Assembly: GCF_012927455.1 (NCBI RefSeq)
Contig: NZ_JABBPE010000005.1
Coordinates: 186,001 to 250,000 of the forward strand
Reading direction: 5' to 3'
Source: Polaromonas sp.
GTDB taxonomy: Bacteria > Pseudomonadota > Gammaproteobacteria > Burkholderiales > Burkholderiaceae_C
DNA length: 64,000 nt
The number at the start of each line of letters is the position of its first letter. The first letter of the stretch is position 1. This document shows, in pieces, positions 8,756 to 17,030 of the stretch. Both the position numbers and the translations under genes were made by a program. The notes below the pieces were generated by a model. It saw only the letters and a program-made list of their open reading frames with translations, was not told the origin of the DNA and made no database searches.

Positions 8756-9406
8756 ATGACCGACCCCTTCGCGCTCTACCCCGCCCTGGCGCACGTCGTT
8801 CCCGCGCTGGCCGAGCTGGGGCCGACGGTGGGTCCGCTCAGCGTGCCGGCGGGCAGCGTGCTGTTTGACGAAAACGCACCCTGCCAGGGCTTTCCGCTGC
8901 TGCTGGCCGGCGAGATCAAGGTGTCGCGCCATTCCAGCGACGGGCGTTCGCTGGAGCTGTACCGCGTGGTGCCCGGCGAGCTGTGCCTGGTTTCCAGCGC
9001 CTGCCTGTTTCGCAGCCAGCCGCTGTCGGCCCACGGCGTGACCACCAAGGCGACCACGCTGCTGATGATTGCGCCGCCGGTGTTCAACCAGTGGCTGGAA
9101 ACGCCAGCTTTTCGCAATGAGGTGCTGGGCCTGTTCGCCGAACGCATGGCCGACCTGACGGGGCTGATCGATGCGGTGGCCTTTCACCGGCTGGACCAAC
9201 GCCTGGCCGCCGCACTGCTGGGCCGTGGCCAGCAACTCACCATCACGCACCAGGCGCTGGCCGATGAGCTGGGCACCGTGCGCGAAATCGTCTCGCGGTT
9301 GCTGCGCCGCTTTGAGCGCGAAGGCTGGGTGACGCTGTCGCGCGAACGCATTCACATCAGCGACAGCGCCGCGCTGCGCGCCTTGGCCGCCACGCTGCCG
9401 GCCTGA
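8756..9406 (+). CDS. Crp/Fnr family transcriptional regulator
   Basis: A 216-residue protein with an N-terminal cyclic-nucleotide-binding-like beta roll (about 20-135: LSVPAGSVLFDENAPCQGF, LLLAGEIKV, VVPGELCLVSSACLF) and a C-terminal winged helix (ITHQALADELGTVREIVSRLLRRFEREGWV, about 160-190). The four-cysteine pattern of a [4Fe-4S] FNR is absent, so it is not a classical oxygen sensor. The next gene is a small DUF2892 membrane protein, and a symmetric 14-bp site lies between them. Together these suggest local control of the downstream gene. Confidence 0.88.
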   Translation: MTDPFALYPALAHVVPALAELGPTVGPLSVPAGSVLFDENAPCQGFPLLLAGEIKVSRHSSDGRSLELYRVVPGELCLVSSACLFRSQPLSAHGVTTKATTLLMIAPPVFNQWLETPAFRNEVLGLFAERMADLTGLIDAVAFHRLDQRLAAALLGRGQQLTITHQALADELGTVREIVSRLLRRFEREGWVTLSRERIHISDSAALRALAATLPA

Positions 9407-9418
9407 ACGCGGCGCTGG

Positions 9419-9432
9419 GTGACTCAGGTCAC
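9419..9432. promoter_or_regulatory. Palindromic candidate operator GTGAC-N4-GTCAC
   Basis: The 14-bp sequence GTGACTCAGGTCAC has perfect 5-bp arms with a 4-bp spacer. This spacing is the one used by Crp/Fnr dimers. It lies 12 bases after the stop of a Crp/Fnr gene and 63 bases before the DUF2892 start. It is a candidate binding site; binding is inferred. Confidence 0.45.
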
Positions 9433-9495
9433 AGACCCCCCGGCGGAGGCAAGCGTCCAATCGAGTCATCAATCACTTCACCCAAGGAAATAGCC

Positions 9496-9693
9496 ATGAA
9501 ATCCAATGAAGGCGGCATCGACCGCATGCTGCGCATCGTCCTCGGCCTGGTGCTGATCGGCCTGGCCGCCACCGGCACGGTCGGCCTGTGGGGCTGGATC
9601 GGCATCGTGCCGCTGGCCACCGGTCTGATCGGCTGGTGCCCGCTTTACGCCATGCTGGGCTTGAACAGCTGCCCCCTGAAGAGCCGGGCCTGA
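9496..9693 (+). CDS. DUF2892 small inner-membrane protein
   Basis: A 65-residue protein with two hydrophobic segments (MLRIVLGLVLIGLAATG and WIGIVPLATGLIG) and the typical ending GWCPLYAMLGLNSCP. This is the DUF2892 / YgaP transmembrane-domain pattern. An AAGGAAA ribosome site precedes the ATG. Members are often next to Crp/Fnr regulators or rhodanese-like proteins and are linked to sulfur or redox metabolism; the exact role is unknown. Confidence 0.85.
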   Translation: MKSNEGGIDRMLRIVLGLVLIGLAATGTVGLWGWIGIVPLATGLIGWCPLYAMLGLNSCPLKSRA

Positions 9694-9846
9694 GGCAGCC
9701 CGCGCCCCGGCGCTAGCGCATTTGTCCGAATTTGTCTGACGATGCCTGCGCCGGGCCGCCTACAGCCGGGCGCCAACACGGCGGCAAAGATCAAGATTCA
9801 GAAGGCGCTCACTTCGACGCGTCAATCCTTGCCAGAGGGGAAAAGC

Positions 9847-9921
9847 ATGAACTCCATCATTTACATCGTCGGCCTGGTCGTCATTATTGGCGTCATCCTG
9901 TCTTACTTCGGCTTTCGCTGA
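9847..9921 (+). CDS. 24-residue single-pass membrane peptide
   Basis: A 75-base reading frame encoding a 24-residue peptide that starts MNSIIYIVGLVVIIG and ends SYFGFR. Almost the whole length is hydrophobic, with an aromatic/arginine C-terminus, as in conserved one-helix small proteins of beta-proteobacteria. A strong ribosome site AGAGGGG lies 6 bases before the ATG, which is the main reason to accept so short a gene. The function is unknown. Confidence 0.65.
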   Translation: MNSIIYIVGLVVIIGVILSYFGFR

Positions 9922-10001
9922 GGCGGCGCGAAGGCTGCCAAGCGCCAGACGCCGGCAGCCAAGTAAAGCCATCGCTGTGCGCTCGCGGGCAAGCGCTGAC
10001 T

Positions 10002-10063
10002 TGCTAAAAGCTATCAAATAGATAGCTGTTTGCGCCCGTATTCATTGGGCTAGAGGCTTAAAA
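10002..10063. repeat. Interspersed repeat, TAGCT...GCCCGT family (reference copy)
   Basis: Contains AAAGCTATCAAATAGATAGCT, then TGTTTGCGCCCGTATTCATT and GGGCTAGAGGCTT. It has a short AGCTAT/ATAGCT stem followed by a conserved GCGCCCGT...GGGCTAGAGGC core. It is the clearest copy in the window and lies between the 24-residue peptide and the GST gene. Confidence 0.65.
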
Positions 10064-10101
10064 CACACCCGAAACGGCGTAAAACCGCGCAGAGTGAGCG
10101 T

Positions 10102-10773
10102 TCATTTCATCAACGCATACTCTCCGCCGCGGCCCAATGCCCGCTGGTAAGCCGGCCGTTCACGAATGCGCTTGAGGAAATCCATCAACTTCGGCCGGCT
10201 CGCATCCAGCCCACCGCGCGCTGCGGCGGCTTCCAGCACAAAGCTCAGTTGAACGTCTGCGCCGCTGAACGCATCGCCGGCGAACCAGCCGCTTTGGCCG
10301 AGTTCGCTTTCGAGGTAGTCCAGGTGCTGCTTGAGTTGCGGCTCGATAAAGCTGCTTTTGACCTTGGCGGAAATCCCCTTGGCAATCGGCTTGACAAAAA
10401 ACGGCATGGGCGCGCTCTCGATGCGGTCGAACACCAGCTTAAGTAGTAAGGGCGTCATGGCCGAGCCTTCGGCGTAGTGCAACCAGTAGTTGTAGCGCAG
10501 CCGCGCCGGCGTGCCGGCAGCAGGGGCAAAGCCGCCAGCGCCGTAGCGCTCTATCAGATAGTCGATGATGGCGCCGGACTCTGCCAAGGTCAGCTCGCCA
10601 TCGGTGATCACCGGCGACTTGCCCAGCGGGTGCACCGCGCGCAACGAGGCCGGCGCCAGCATGGTTTTGGGGTCGCGCTGGTAGCGTTTAATTTCGTAGT
10701 CCAGGCCAAGCTCTTCGAGCAGCCAGACAATGCGTTGCGAGCGCGAGTTGTTGAGGTGGTGAACGGTGATCAT
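10102..10773 (-). CDS. Glutathione S-transferase
   Basis: A 223-residue protein with an N-terminal thioredoxin-like domain (MITVHHLNNSRSQRIVWLLE, glutathione site HPLGKSPVI and LAESGAIIDYL) and an all-helical C-terminal domain from about residue 85 (LRYNYWLHYAEGS, GWFAGDAFSGADVQLSF). The length is normal. The Ser in NNSRSQR is the likely glutathione-activating residue, as in beta/theta-like GSTs. The gene is alone on its strand; the substrate cannot be read from the sequence. Confidence 0.9.
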   Translation of the reverse strand: MITVHHLNNSRSQRIVWLLEELGLDYEIKRYQRDPKTMLAPASLRAVHPLGKSPVITDGELTLAESGAIIDYLIERYGAGGFAPAAGTPARLRYNYWLHYAEGSAMTPLLLKLVFDRIESAPMPFFVKPIAKGISAKVKSSFIEPQLKQHLDYLESELGQSGWFAGDAFSGADVQLSFVLEAAAARGGLDASRPKLMDFLKRIRERPAYQRALGRGGEYALMK

Positions 10774-10899
10774 GGGCGCTCCGCCAAGGTTAATTCAGCC
10801 AGTCTGAAGAGCAATGGTAGGCTATGGCGCTGCCAACGCCTGTCCCGACGCCGCAGCGCGCGGGCCACGGCCGCAGATCAGAAAGCCTAAAATGCCTGG

Positions 10900-11760
10900 G
10901 TGACTTCCAAAACCATACTGAACGCTGACCTGCACTGCCACTCTGTAGTGTCGGACGGCACACTGAGCCCGGAGGCGCTGGCTGAACGCGCCAAAAGTAA
11001 CGGCGTCGAATTGTGGGCATTGACCGACCACGACGAGATTGGCGGCCAGCGGCGCGCCGCCGCCGCGGCCAAGGCGCACGACCTGCGCTACCTGAGCGGA
11101 GTCGAGGTCTCCGTCACCTTTGCCGGCCAGACCGTGCACATCGTCGGCCTGGGCTTTGACGCCGAGGATACCGCGCTGCAACAAGGCCTGCACGACACGC
11201 GCGGCGGCCGCCAGCAACGCGCCATGGACATGTCCGAGTCGCTGGCCAAGGCCGGCATTCAGGGCGCTTATGTGGGCGCGCTGAAGTTTGTCGGCAATCC
11301 CGAACTGATTTCACGCACCCACTTTGCCCGCTTTCTAGTTGAAGCGGGTGTCTGTCGCGACACCAACGAAGTATTTCGCAAGTATCTGACCGAAGGCAAG
11401 CCCGGCTATGTGCCGCACCGCTGGGCCACGCTGCGCGACGCCGTGTACTGGATCACGCAGGCCAGCGGCATCGCGGTGATTGCCCACCCCGGGCGCTATA
11501 AATTCACGCCCAATGAAGAGTACGCGCTGTTTACCGAATTCAAGTCGCATGGCGGTCAGGCGGTGGAAGTTGTGACCGGCAGCCACACGCCGCATGAATA
11601 CCTGAAGTACGCCGAAACAGCCAAGGAGTTCGATCTGGCTGCATCGCGCGGCAGCGACTTTCACAGCCCCGACGAAAGCCACACCGAGCTGGGCACCTTG
11701 CCGTTTTTACCGGACACGCTGACCCCGGTATGGGAACTGCTGGCTGACCGCATCCAGTGA
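10900..11760 (+). CDS. PHP-domain phosphoesterase, TrpH/YciV family
   Basis: A 286-residue protein with the metal-binding PHP motifs DLHCHS (near the N-terminus), ALTDHDEIGG, GVEVSVTF, IAHPGRYK and RGSDFHSP near the C-terminus. E. coli YciV (Rnm/TrpH) is a 5'-3' exonuclease acting on short RNA/DNA and pAp. The start is a GTG; no ATG precedes the first PHP motif in frame. The stop overlaps the GTG start of the next gene by four bases, so the two genes are translationally coupled. Confidence 0.87.
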   Translation: MTSKTILNADLHCHSVVSDGTLSPEALAERAKSNGVELWALTDHDEIGGQRRAAAAAKAHDLRYLSGVEVSVTFAGQTVHIVGLGFDAEDTALQQGLHDTRGGRQQRAMDMSESLAKAGIQGAYVGALKFVGNPELISRTHFARFLVEAGVCRDTNEVFRKYLTEGKPGYVPHRWATLRDAVYWITQASGIAVIAHPGRYKFTPNEEYALFTEFKSHGGQAVEVVTGSHTPHEYLKYAETAKEFDLAASRGSDFHSPDESHTELGTLPFLPDTLTPVWELLADRIQ

Positions 11761-12674
11761 GTACAGCAGGTAGTGCCCGCTCGAGCAGCCGGGCCAGTGC
11801 GCTTACAGGCATCGCCCTGCTGGTGGCCGCGCTGGCCTGCTTCGCGGTGCTGGACACCACCACCAAATTCGTCTCGCTGAGCGTTCCGCTGCTGATGGCA
11901 CTGTGGTTTCGCTACGCCTTCCAGGCCATAGCCACCACCGTGACAGTGCTGCCGCGCCGCGGCTGGTCGCTGCTGCGCACGGCGCACCCGAAGTTCCAGT
12001 GCCTGCGCGGCGTGCTGCTGCTCGCGAGCAGCGCACTGGCGTTTTTCAGCCTGCGTTACATGCCAGTGGGCGAGTTCACCGCCATCGTCATGATCACCCC
12101 GCTGGTCATCACGCTGCTGGCTGCGCTGACGCTGGGCGAGCGCGTTTCGGCGCTGCGCTGGGCACTCGTGACGGGTGGCTTTGCCGGCACGCTGATCATC
12201 ATCCGCCCCGGCGGCGAGCGCTTTGACTGGAGCATGCTGCTGCCGCTTGGCCTGGTGGTGACAAATGCCTGGTTCCAGATTCTGACCAGCCGGTTGGCCC
12301 GCACCGAAGACCCGTTCACCATGCATTTTTATACCGGTTGGGTCGGCATGCTGCTGGCCTCCATCGCCCTGCCTTTTGTCTGGACCGCGCTGGACTCGTG
12401 GACGCTGTGGGCCAGCCTGGTCCTGATGGGTTTGATGGCCACCGTGGGGCATTTCATGATGATTCTGGCCTATGCGCGGGCGCCGGTAGCGACGCTCACG
12501 CCCTTCCTGTATGCCCAGATCGGCTTTGCCATGATAGGTGGCTGGCTGGCGTTCTCGCATGTGCCCGATGACTGGGCCTTGCTGGGCATTGCGCTGGTCG
12601 CGCTGTGCGGCGCGGCCGGCGCCTGGCTTACTGTGCGCGAGAGCCGGATAATGATCGAACCGACGGAATCCTGA
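11757..12674 (+). CDS. DMT/EamA family transporter
   Basis: A 305-residue protein with about ten transmembrane segments in two EamA repeats (for example GIALLVAALACFAVLDTTTK, GVLLLASSALAFFSLRYMP, LVLMGLMATVGHFMMILAYA). GLTR-type repeat residues such as MPVGEFTAIVMITPLVITLL are present. It is a drug/metabolite exporter-like permease of the inner membrane; the substrate is unknown. The start is GTG, overlapping the PHP gene stop by four bases. Confidence 0.88.
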   Translation: MSTAGSARSSSRASALTGIALLVAALACFAVLDTTTKFVSLSVPLLMALWFRYAFQAIATTVTVLPRRGWSLLRTAHPKFQCLRGVLLLASSALAFFSLRYMPVGEFTAIVMITPLVITLLAALTLGERVSALRWALVTGGFAGTLIIIRPGGERFDWSMLLPLGLVVTNAWFQILTSRLARTEDPFTMHFYTGWVGMLLASIALPFVWTALDSWTLWASLVLMGLMATVGHFMMILAYARAPVATLTPFLYAQIGFAMIGGWLAFSHVPDDWALLGIALVALCGAAGAWLTVRESRIMIEPTES

Positions 12675-12720
12675 AGCGATTTCAGCAACCCAGACCTTCC
12701 CGAAACCCTAAAACCTTTGT

Positions 12721-13356
12721 ATGGCCCAGCTTTTTGAGATTCATCCTGACAATCCTCCGGCACGCCTGCTCGGCCAGGCGGTAGAGCTGATACAGCGCGG
12801 CGGCATTGCGGCCGTGCCAACGGACTCCAGCTACGCGCTGGTCTGCCAGCTGGACGACAAGGCGGCAGCCGACCGATTGCGGCGCATCCGCGGCGTCGAC
12901 GACAAGCACCACCTCACGCTGTTGTGCCGCGACCTGAGCGAGCTGGCCAATTACGCGCGCGTCGACAACAAGCAGTACCGCCTGCTCAAAGCGGCCACGC
13001 CCGGACCCTACACATTCATCCTTGAGGCCAGCAAGGAAGTGCCGCGCCGCATCAGCCACCCGTCACGCAAGACCATCGGCCTGCGCGTGCCCGATCACAA
13101 AGCCTTGCATGCGCTGCTGGAGCTGCATGGCGGCCCGCTGCTGGCCACCACGCTGATTCCGCGCGGTGAAACCGAAGCGCTCAGCGACCCGCAAGAGATT
13201 CGCGACCAGCTCGAAAGCGAACTGGCCGCCGTGATTGACGCCGGCGCCTGCCACAAGGAGCCGACCACCGTGATTGACCTGACGCCCATGGCCGATGGCG
13301 GTGACCCGATAGTGATACGGCAAGGCCGCGGCAGCCTGGCCGCACTGGGCCTGTAA
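12721..13356 (+). CDS. YciO/Sua5/YrdC-family protein
   Basis: A 211-residue protein with the YrdC-like fold signature: GGIAAVPTDSSYAL (nucleotide/threonine site), RGVDDKHHLTLLCRDLSELA, PGPYTFILEAS, RKTIGLRVPDH and LLATTLIPRG. It lacks the long C-terminal Sua5 domain, and its length and motifs fit the YciO branch, whose exact role is less certain than that of TsaC. It is followed by an M50 peptidase and trpS, a gene order common in Burkholderiales. Confidence 0.9.
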   Translation: MAQLFEIHPDNPPARLLGQAVELIQRGGIAAVPTDSSYALVCQLDDKAAADRLRRIRGVDDKHHLTLLCRDLSELANYARVDNKQYRLLKAATPGPYTFILEASKEVPRRISHPSRKTIGLRVPDHKALHALLELHGGPLLATTLIPRGETEALSDPQEIRDQLESELAAVIDAGACHKEPTTVIDLTPMADGGDPIVIRQGRGSLAALGL

Positions 13357-13401
13357 AGCCGGGACGGACGGCGGACTTACAGCGTCTGAGACAATCCGGG
13401 C

Positions 13402-14070
13402 ATGGATATAGCCAACCTGATTCAAACCGTCGCCATTTATGCACTGCCCGTGTTGTTCGCCATCACGATTCACGAGGCCGCGCACGGCTACGCGGCTCGC
13501 CATTTTGGCGACAATACTGCTTACGCGATGGGCCGCATCACGCTGAACCCGCTCAAGCACATAGACCCTATCGGCACCATCGCGATGCCGCTGCTGCTGT
13601 ATTTCGCCACGTCCGGCGCTTTTCTGTTTGGCTACGCCAAGCCGGTGCCGGTCAATTTCGGCGCGCTGCGCAACCCCAAGCGCGACATGATCTGGGTGGC
13701 GCTGGCCGGCCCGGCGTCGAACTTTGCCCAGGCCCTGCTCTGGGCCGTGGCACTGCTGGTTTTGGCGGCGCTGGGTACGCAAGAGCCTTTTTTCATCAAA
13801 ATGGCGCAGGCCGGCATTCTGGTCAATCTGGTGATGTGGGCCTTCAACCTGTTCCCCTTGCCGCCGCTGGACGGTGGCCGCATTCTGGTCGGCCTGCTGC
13901 CATGGAAACAAGCGCAGTGGGTGCAGCGCGTTGAACCCTGGGGCTTCTTCGTCGTGATGGCGCTGGTGATCGCCGGCGTGGTCGGCACGCTGTGGCTGCG
14001 CCCGCTCATGACGCTAGGCTACGCCGTGATCAATACCCTGATGGCGCCCGTGCTGTCGCTGCTTCGTTAA
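13402..14070 (+). CDS. Site-2 protease family membrane metallopeptidase (M50)
   Basis: A 222-residue polytopic protein with the zinc-binding motif HEAAHG (residues 22-27) in the first hydrophobic helix and the second metal motif NLFPLPPLDGGRIL (about 150-163). It lacks PDZ domains, so it belongs to the short S2P group rather than RseP. It would cut substrates within the inner membrane. It sits 45 bases after the YciO-type gene and 65 before trpS. Confidence 0.9.
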   Translation: MDIANLIQTVAIYALPVLFAITIHEAAHGYAARHFGDNTAYAMGRITLNPLKHIDPIGTIAMPLLLYFATSGAFLFGYAKPVPVNFGALRNPKRDMIWVALAGPASNFAQALLWAVALLVLAALGTQEPFFIKMAQAGILVNLVMWAFNLFPLPPLDGGRILVGLLPWKQAQWVQRVEPWGFFVVMALVIAGVVGTLWLRPLMTLGYAVINTLMAPVLSLLR

Positions 14071-14135
14071 GCTGCCACGCGCTGCCGTCGCCCGTCCTCG
14101 CCCGTCATTTACCCTTTCCAGCCGACATTTCACGT

Positions 14136-15440
14136 ATGAGCCCTCCATCTCCCCAACGTTTTCTGACCGGCATCACTACCACCGGCACGCCGCACCTGGG
14201 CAACTTCGTGGGCTCCATCCGCCCCTCGGTGGCAGCCAGCCGCCTGCCCGGCGTGCAAAGCTTTTACTTTTTAGCCGACTACCACGCACTGATCAAATGC
14301 GACGATGCGGCGCGCATCCAGCGCTCGACGCTGGAAATCGCGGCCAGCTGGCTGGCAGCCGGGCTGGACCCGGAACGCGTGATGTTTTACCGCCAGTCCG
14401 ACATCCCTGAAATTCCCGAGCTCACCTGGCTGTTGACCTGCGTCACCGGCAAGGGCCAGTTGAACCGGGCGCATGCCTACAAGGCGGCGGTCGACAAGAA
14501 CGAAACGGCCGGCCACGACCCCGATGCCGACGTCAGCGCCGGCCTGTTCATGTACCCGGTGCTAATGGGCGCCGACATCCTGATGTTCAAGGCGCACAAA
14601 GTGCCGGTCGGGCGTGACCAGATCCAGCACATCGAGATGGCGCGCGACATGGCGCAGCGCTTTAACCACCTCTATGGCGATCATTTCGTGCTGCCCGAGG
14701 CGGCGATCGAGGAATCCGTGGCGCTGCTGCCCGGCCTGGATGGCCGCAAGATGAGCAAGAGCTACGACAACACGATTCCCCTGTTCACGCCGCCGGACCA
14801 GCTGCGCAAGCTGATTGCCGGCATCGTGACTGACTCGCGCGCGCCCGGCGAAGCTAAGGAGGTCGAAGGCTCGGCGCTGTTCCAGATTTACCAGGCCTTT
14901 GCCGACGCCCCCGAGACCGCCGCGCTGCGCCAGGCCTACGCCGACGGCATCGCCTGGGGCGACGCCAAACAGCGGTTGTTCGAGCGCATTGACCAAGAGG
15001 TGGCGCCCATGCGCGAGCGTTACCACGCGCTCATCAGCGATCCCGGCGAAATCGAAAGCTTGTTGCAGGCGGGCGCCGAGAAAGCCCGCGCCGTAGCCAC
15101 GCCTTTCCTGCGCGAGTTGCGTCAGGCCGTCGGACTGCGCAGCCTGAGCACGCTGCCTGCCGTGGCTCAAAAAAGCAAAAGCAGCAAAAGCACGGCACCA
15201 TCCTTCAAGCAATACCGCGAAAACGATGGCAAGTTTTATTTCAAGCTGCTCGACGCTGATGCCAGGCTGCTGCTGCAAAGCCACGGCTTTGACTCGCCCC
15301 GCGAGGCGGCGCTGACCGTTTCCATGCTGCAAAAAGAAGGCGCTGCCGCACTGGCCGGGCTACAAGACAAGCTGGTAGCTGCGCCCGACCGTTTGGCAGT
15401 TGAACTGGCTTTGCAATTCTTTTCATCTATGAAAACCTAA
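14136..15440 (+). CDS. trpS: Tryptophan-tRNA ligase
   Basis: A 434-residue class-I aminoacyl-tRNA synthetase. Visible signatures are TTTGTPHLGNFVG (HIGH-type), DYHALIKC, VGRDQIQHIEMARDMAQRFN and GRKMSKSYDN (KMSKS). The frame is open upstream, but the ATG at 14136 fits the homologous N-terminus (RFLTGITTTG). The C-terminus carries about 70 extra residues after a lysine/serine-rich linker (QKSKSSKSTAPS), as in the long TrpRS form of beta-proteobacteria. Confidence 0.96.
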   Translation: MSPPSPQRFLTGITTTGTPHLGNFVGSIRPSVAASRLPGVQSFYFLADYHALIKCDDAARIQRSTLEIAASWLAAGLDPERVMFYRQSDIPEIPELTWLLTCVTGKGQLNRAHAYKAAVDKNETAGHDPDADVSAGLFMYPVLMGADILMFKAHKVPVGRDQIQHIEMARDMAQRFNHLYGDHFVLPEAAIEESVALLPGLDGRKMSKSYDNTIPLFTPPDQLRKLIAGIVTDSRAPGEAKEVEGSALFQIYQAFADAPETAALRQAYADGIAWGDAKQRLFERIDQEVAPMRERYHALISDPGEIESLLQAGAEKARAVATPFLRELRQAVGLRSLSTLPAVAQKSKSSKSTAPSFKQYRENDGKFYFKLLDADARLLLQSHGFDSPREAALTVSMLQKEGAAALAGLQDKLVAAPDRLAVELALQFFSSMKT

Positions 15441-15632
15441 ACCGCAGTTGTGGCCATCAAGTCAAGCTGTAAAGCTGCGAAGCTGGCCAGACCATTAGAC
15501 TTATTAGCTGAGACTTGTCGTAAGTCAAATAGAGGAACAATTACTGTTATTCACTATTTTTCTACGTGCTAAAGTTATCTTGTAGCAGTTATGCTTGACA
15601 AATTCCAGAAACAATTTGTCAGTACTAATCCC

Positions 15633-16217
15633 ATGAGTATTTTTGTAATAGACGACCATCCCCTGATGCGTGAGGCCGTCGTCATGCTGATACGCCGCCT
15701 GAGCAGCAAGGCTGTCGTAACCGAGCTCGACCGACTTGCCGCCGTCATGCCTGCAGTGCAGGAGCATGGTGTGCCTGAGCTGATCTGTTTGGACCTGAAA
15801 CTGCCCGACACCAACGGCGTGTCGGGAGTTCGGGAACTCAAGCAACATTTTCCCGATGTTCCACTCGTGGTCCTCTCGGCCTCATCTGCGCAGGACTATG
15901 AAGACCTGTCCATCGAAGCAGGGGCCGATGCCTACATCCAGAAGTCGGCAGGCGCCACCGAGATATCCAACATGCTGCGCGTGTTCCTGAGCGAAGATCT
16001 CCAGCTGGAGTCTCTGGCGCCCACTGAAAAACTGTCCAAACGCCAGAAACAACTGTTGGTGATGCTAGACCGGGGCATGAGCAACCGGGATATCGCCGAA
16101 GAACTGCAAATCAGCGAGCACACCGTCAAAGTGCATCTGTGGCGGCTATTCCGGCGTCTCAACGTCAAAAGCCGTTCACAGGCAAGCCACCTCGCCCGCA
16201 CCCAGGGCCTCCTGTAG
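15633..16217 (+). CDS. Response regulator, NarL/LuxR type
   Basis: A 194-residue protein when started at 15633; an in-frame ATG at 15591 would add 14 residues, but receiver homology begins at the later start (MSIFVIDDHPLMRE). The receiver domain shows DD at the start, the phospho-acceptor in LICLDLKLPDTNG, SAS and the conserved Lys in IQKSAG. The C-terminal helix-turn-helix is LuxR type (KLSKRQKQLLVMLDRGMSNRDIAEELQISEHTVKVHL). No kinase is adjacent on this strand. Confidence 0.88.
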   Translation: MSIFVIDDHPLMREAVVMLIRRLSSKAVVTELDRLAAVMPAVQEHGVPELICLDLKLPDTNGVSGVRELKQHFPDVPLVVLSASSAQDYEDLSIEAGADAYIQKSAGATEISNMLRVFLSEDLQLESLAPTEKLSKRQKQLLVMLDRGMSNRDIAEELQISEHTVKVHLWRLFRRLNVKSRSQASHLARTQGLL

Positions 16218-16310
16218 GCACGCAAGCTTCGTCCGGCCACACAGTTTTGCTCACAGGATGCTTTGCCGCGCAACGAAGCAGAGATGAACTGATAACAACC
16301 GGGAAAGACC

Positions 16311-16946
16311 ATGTCAATCAAATCCGATACAGCTTTCAAGCCCCAGTTGCTGTCGATGTTGCAGCCCGGCACCGGCTTTATCAGGCCCTACTTCTATTCG
16401 CCGAACCCGGTTGAGATCACTTCGTACGCACTGGAGGTGATGACGGATCTACAGTTTGTGCCTGCCGCGACCACTCACGCCGAGGTCAGTGTCGCAACCG
16501 CTTCGCAGAAGATGATTGCGCGGGGCGTGCGACAGCTTCTTGTTGTGGACAGTGAAGACGATGTCACCGGCTTGATCACGGCGCGCGATCTGGCCGGTCG
16601 CCGGGTAGAAGAGGCCTTGCACGCGACTGGCGGCAGCCTGGAGCAACTGAAAGTCCGCGACGTCATGACCAGTGAGGTGGAGGTCATTGCGCTGGAAGCG
16701 GTTCTTCACGCGCGCGTTGGCGACATTATCGAAACACTCAAGCATTCCGGCCGGCAGCATGCACTGGTGCTCGACGCGGCGCCGTTCACCGGCAAGCCAA
16801 TGATCCGCGGTCTTTTCTCTGCCTCGCAGATTGCAAGGCAGTTGGGAATCATTTCCGAACAGAACGATTTGTCGCAGACCTTCACACAAATTGATCAGAC
16901 CATCAGCGAGCGGCAAGGCAAATCAGCGCCGGCTCCCACGGTTTGA
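16311..16946 (+). CDS. CBS-domain pair protein
   Basis: A 211-residue cytosolic protein with two CBS repeats: VPAATTHAEVSVATASQKMI...QLLVVDSEDDVTGLITARDL, and VRDVMTSEVEVIALEAVLHA...HALVLD...IRGLFSASQIARQLG. Such pairs bind adenine nucleotides. It lies between two signalling systems and has no attached catalytic domain, so a regulatory role is likely; the partner is unknown. Confidence 0.82.
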   Translation: MSIKSDTAFKPQLLSMLQPGTGFIRPYFYSPNPVEITSYALEVMTDLQFVPAATTHAEVSVATASQKMIARGVRQLLVVDSEDDVTGLITARDLAGRRVEEALHATGGSLEQLKVRDVMTSEVEVIALEAVLHARVGDIIETLKHSGRQHALVLDAAPFTGKPMIRGLFSASQIARQLGIISEQNDLSQTFTQIDQTISERQGKSAPAPTV

Positions 16947-17030
16947 CGGCCATAGCCCTGCGTTCATGAGATAAAGGGCGACGTAGTGCCTGCCAGATCA
17001 GCGCCGGAAGACGGGATTGTCACTGGCGCA

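Noticed and set aside
11661..12560. 299-residue minus-strand frame across the DMT transporter gene
   Set aside because: Composition (Gln/His/Arg-rich) and complete overlap with a clear transporter show it to be a shadow frame.
13063..13911. 282-residue minus-strand frame
   Set aside because: Antisense to the YciO-type and M50 genes; no motif.
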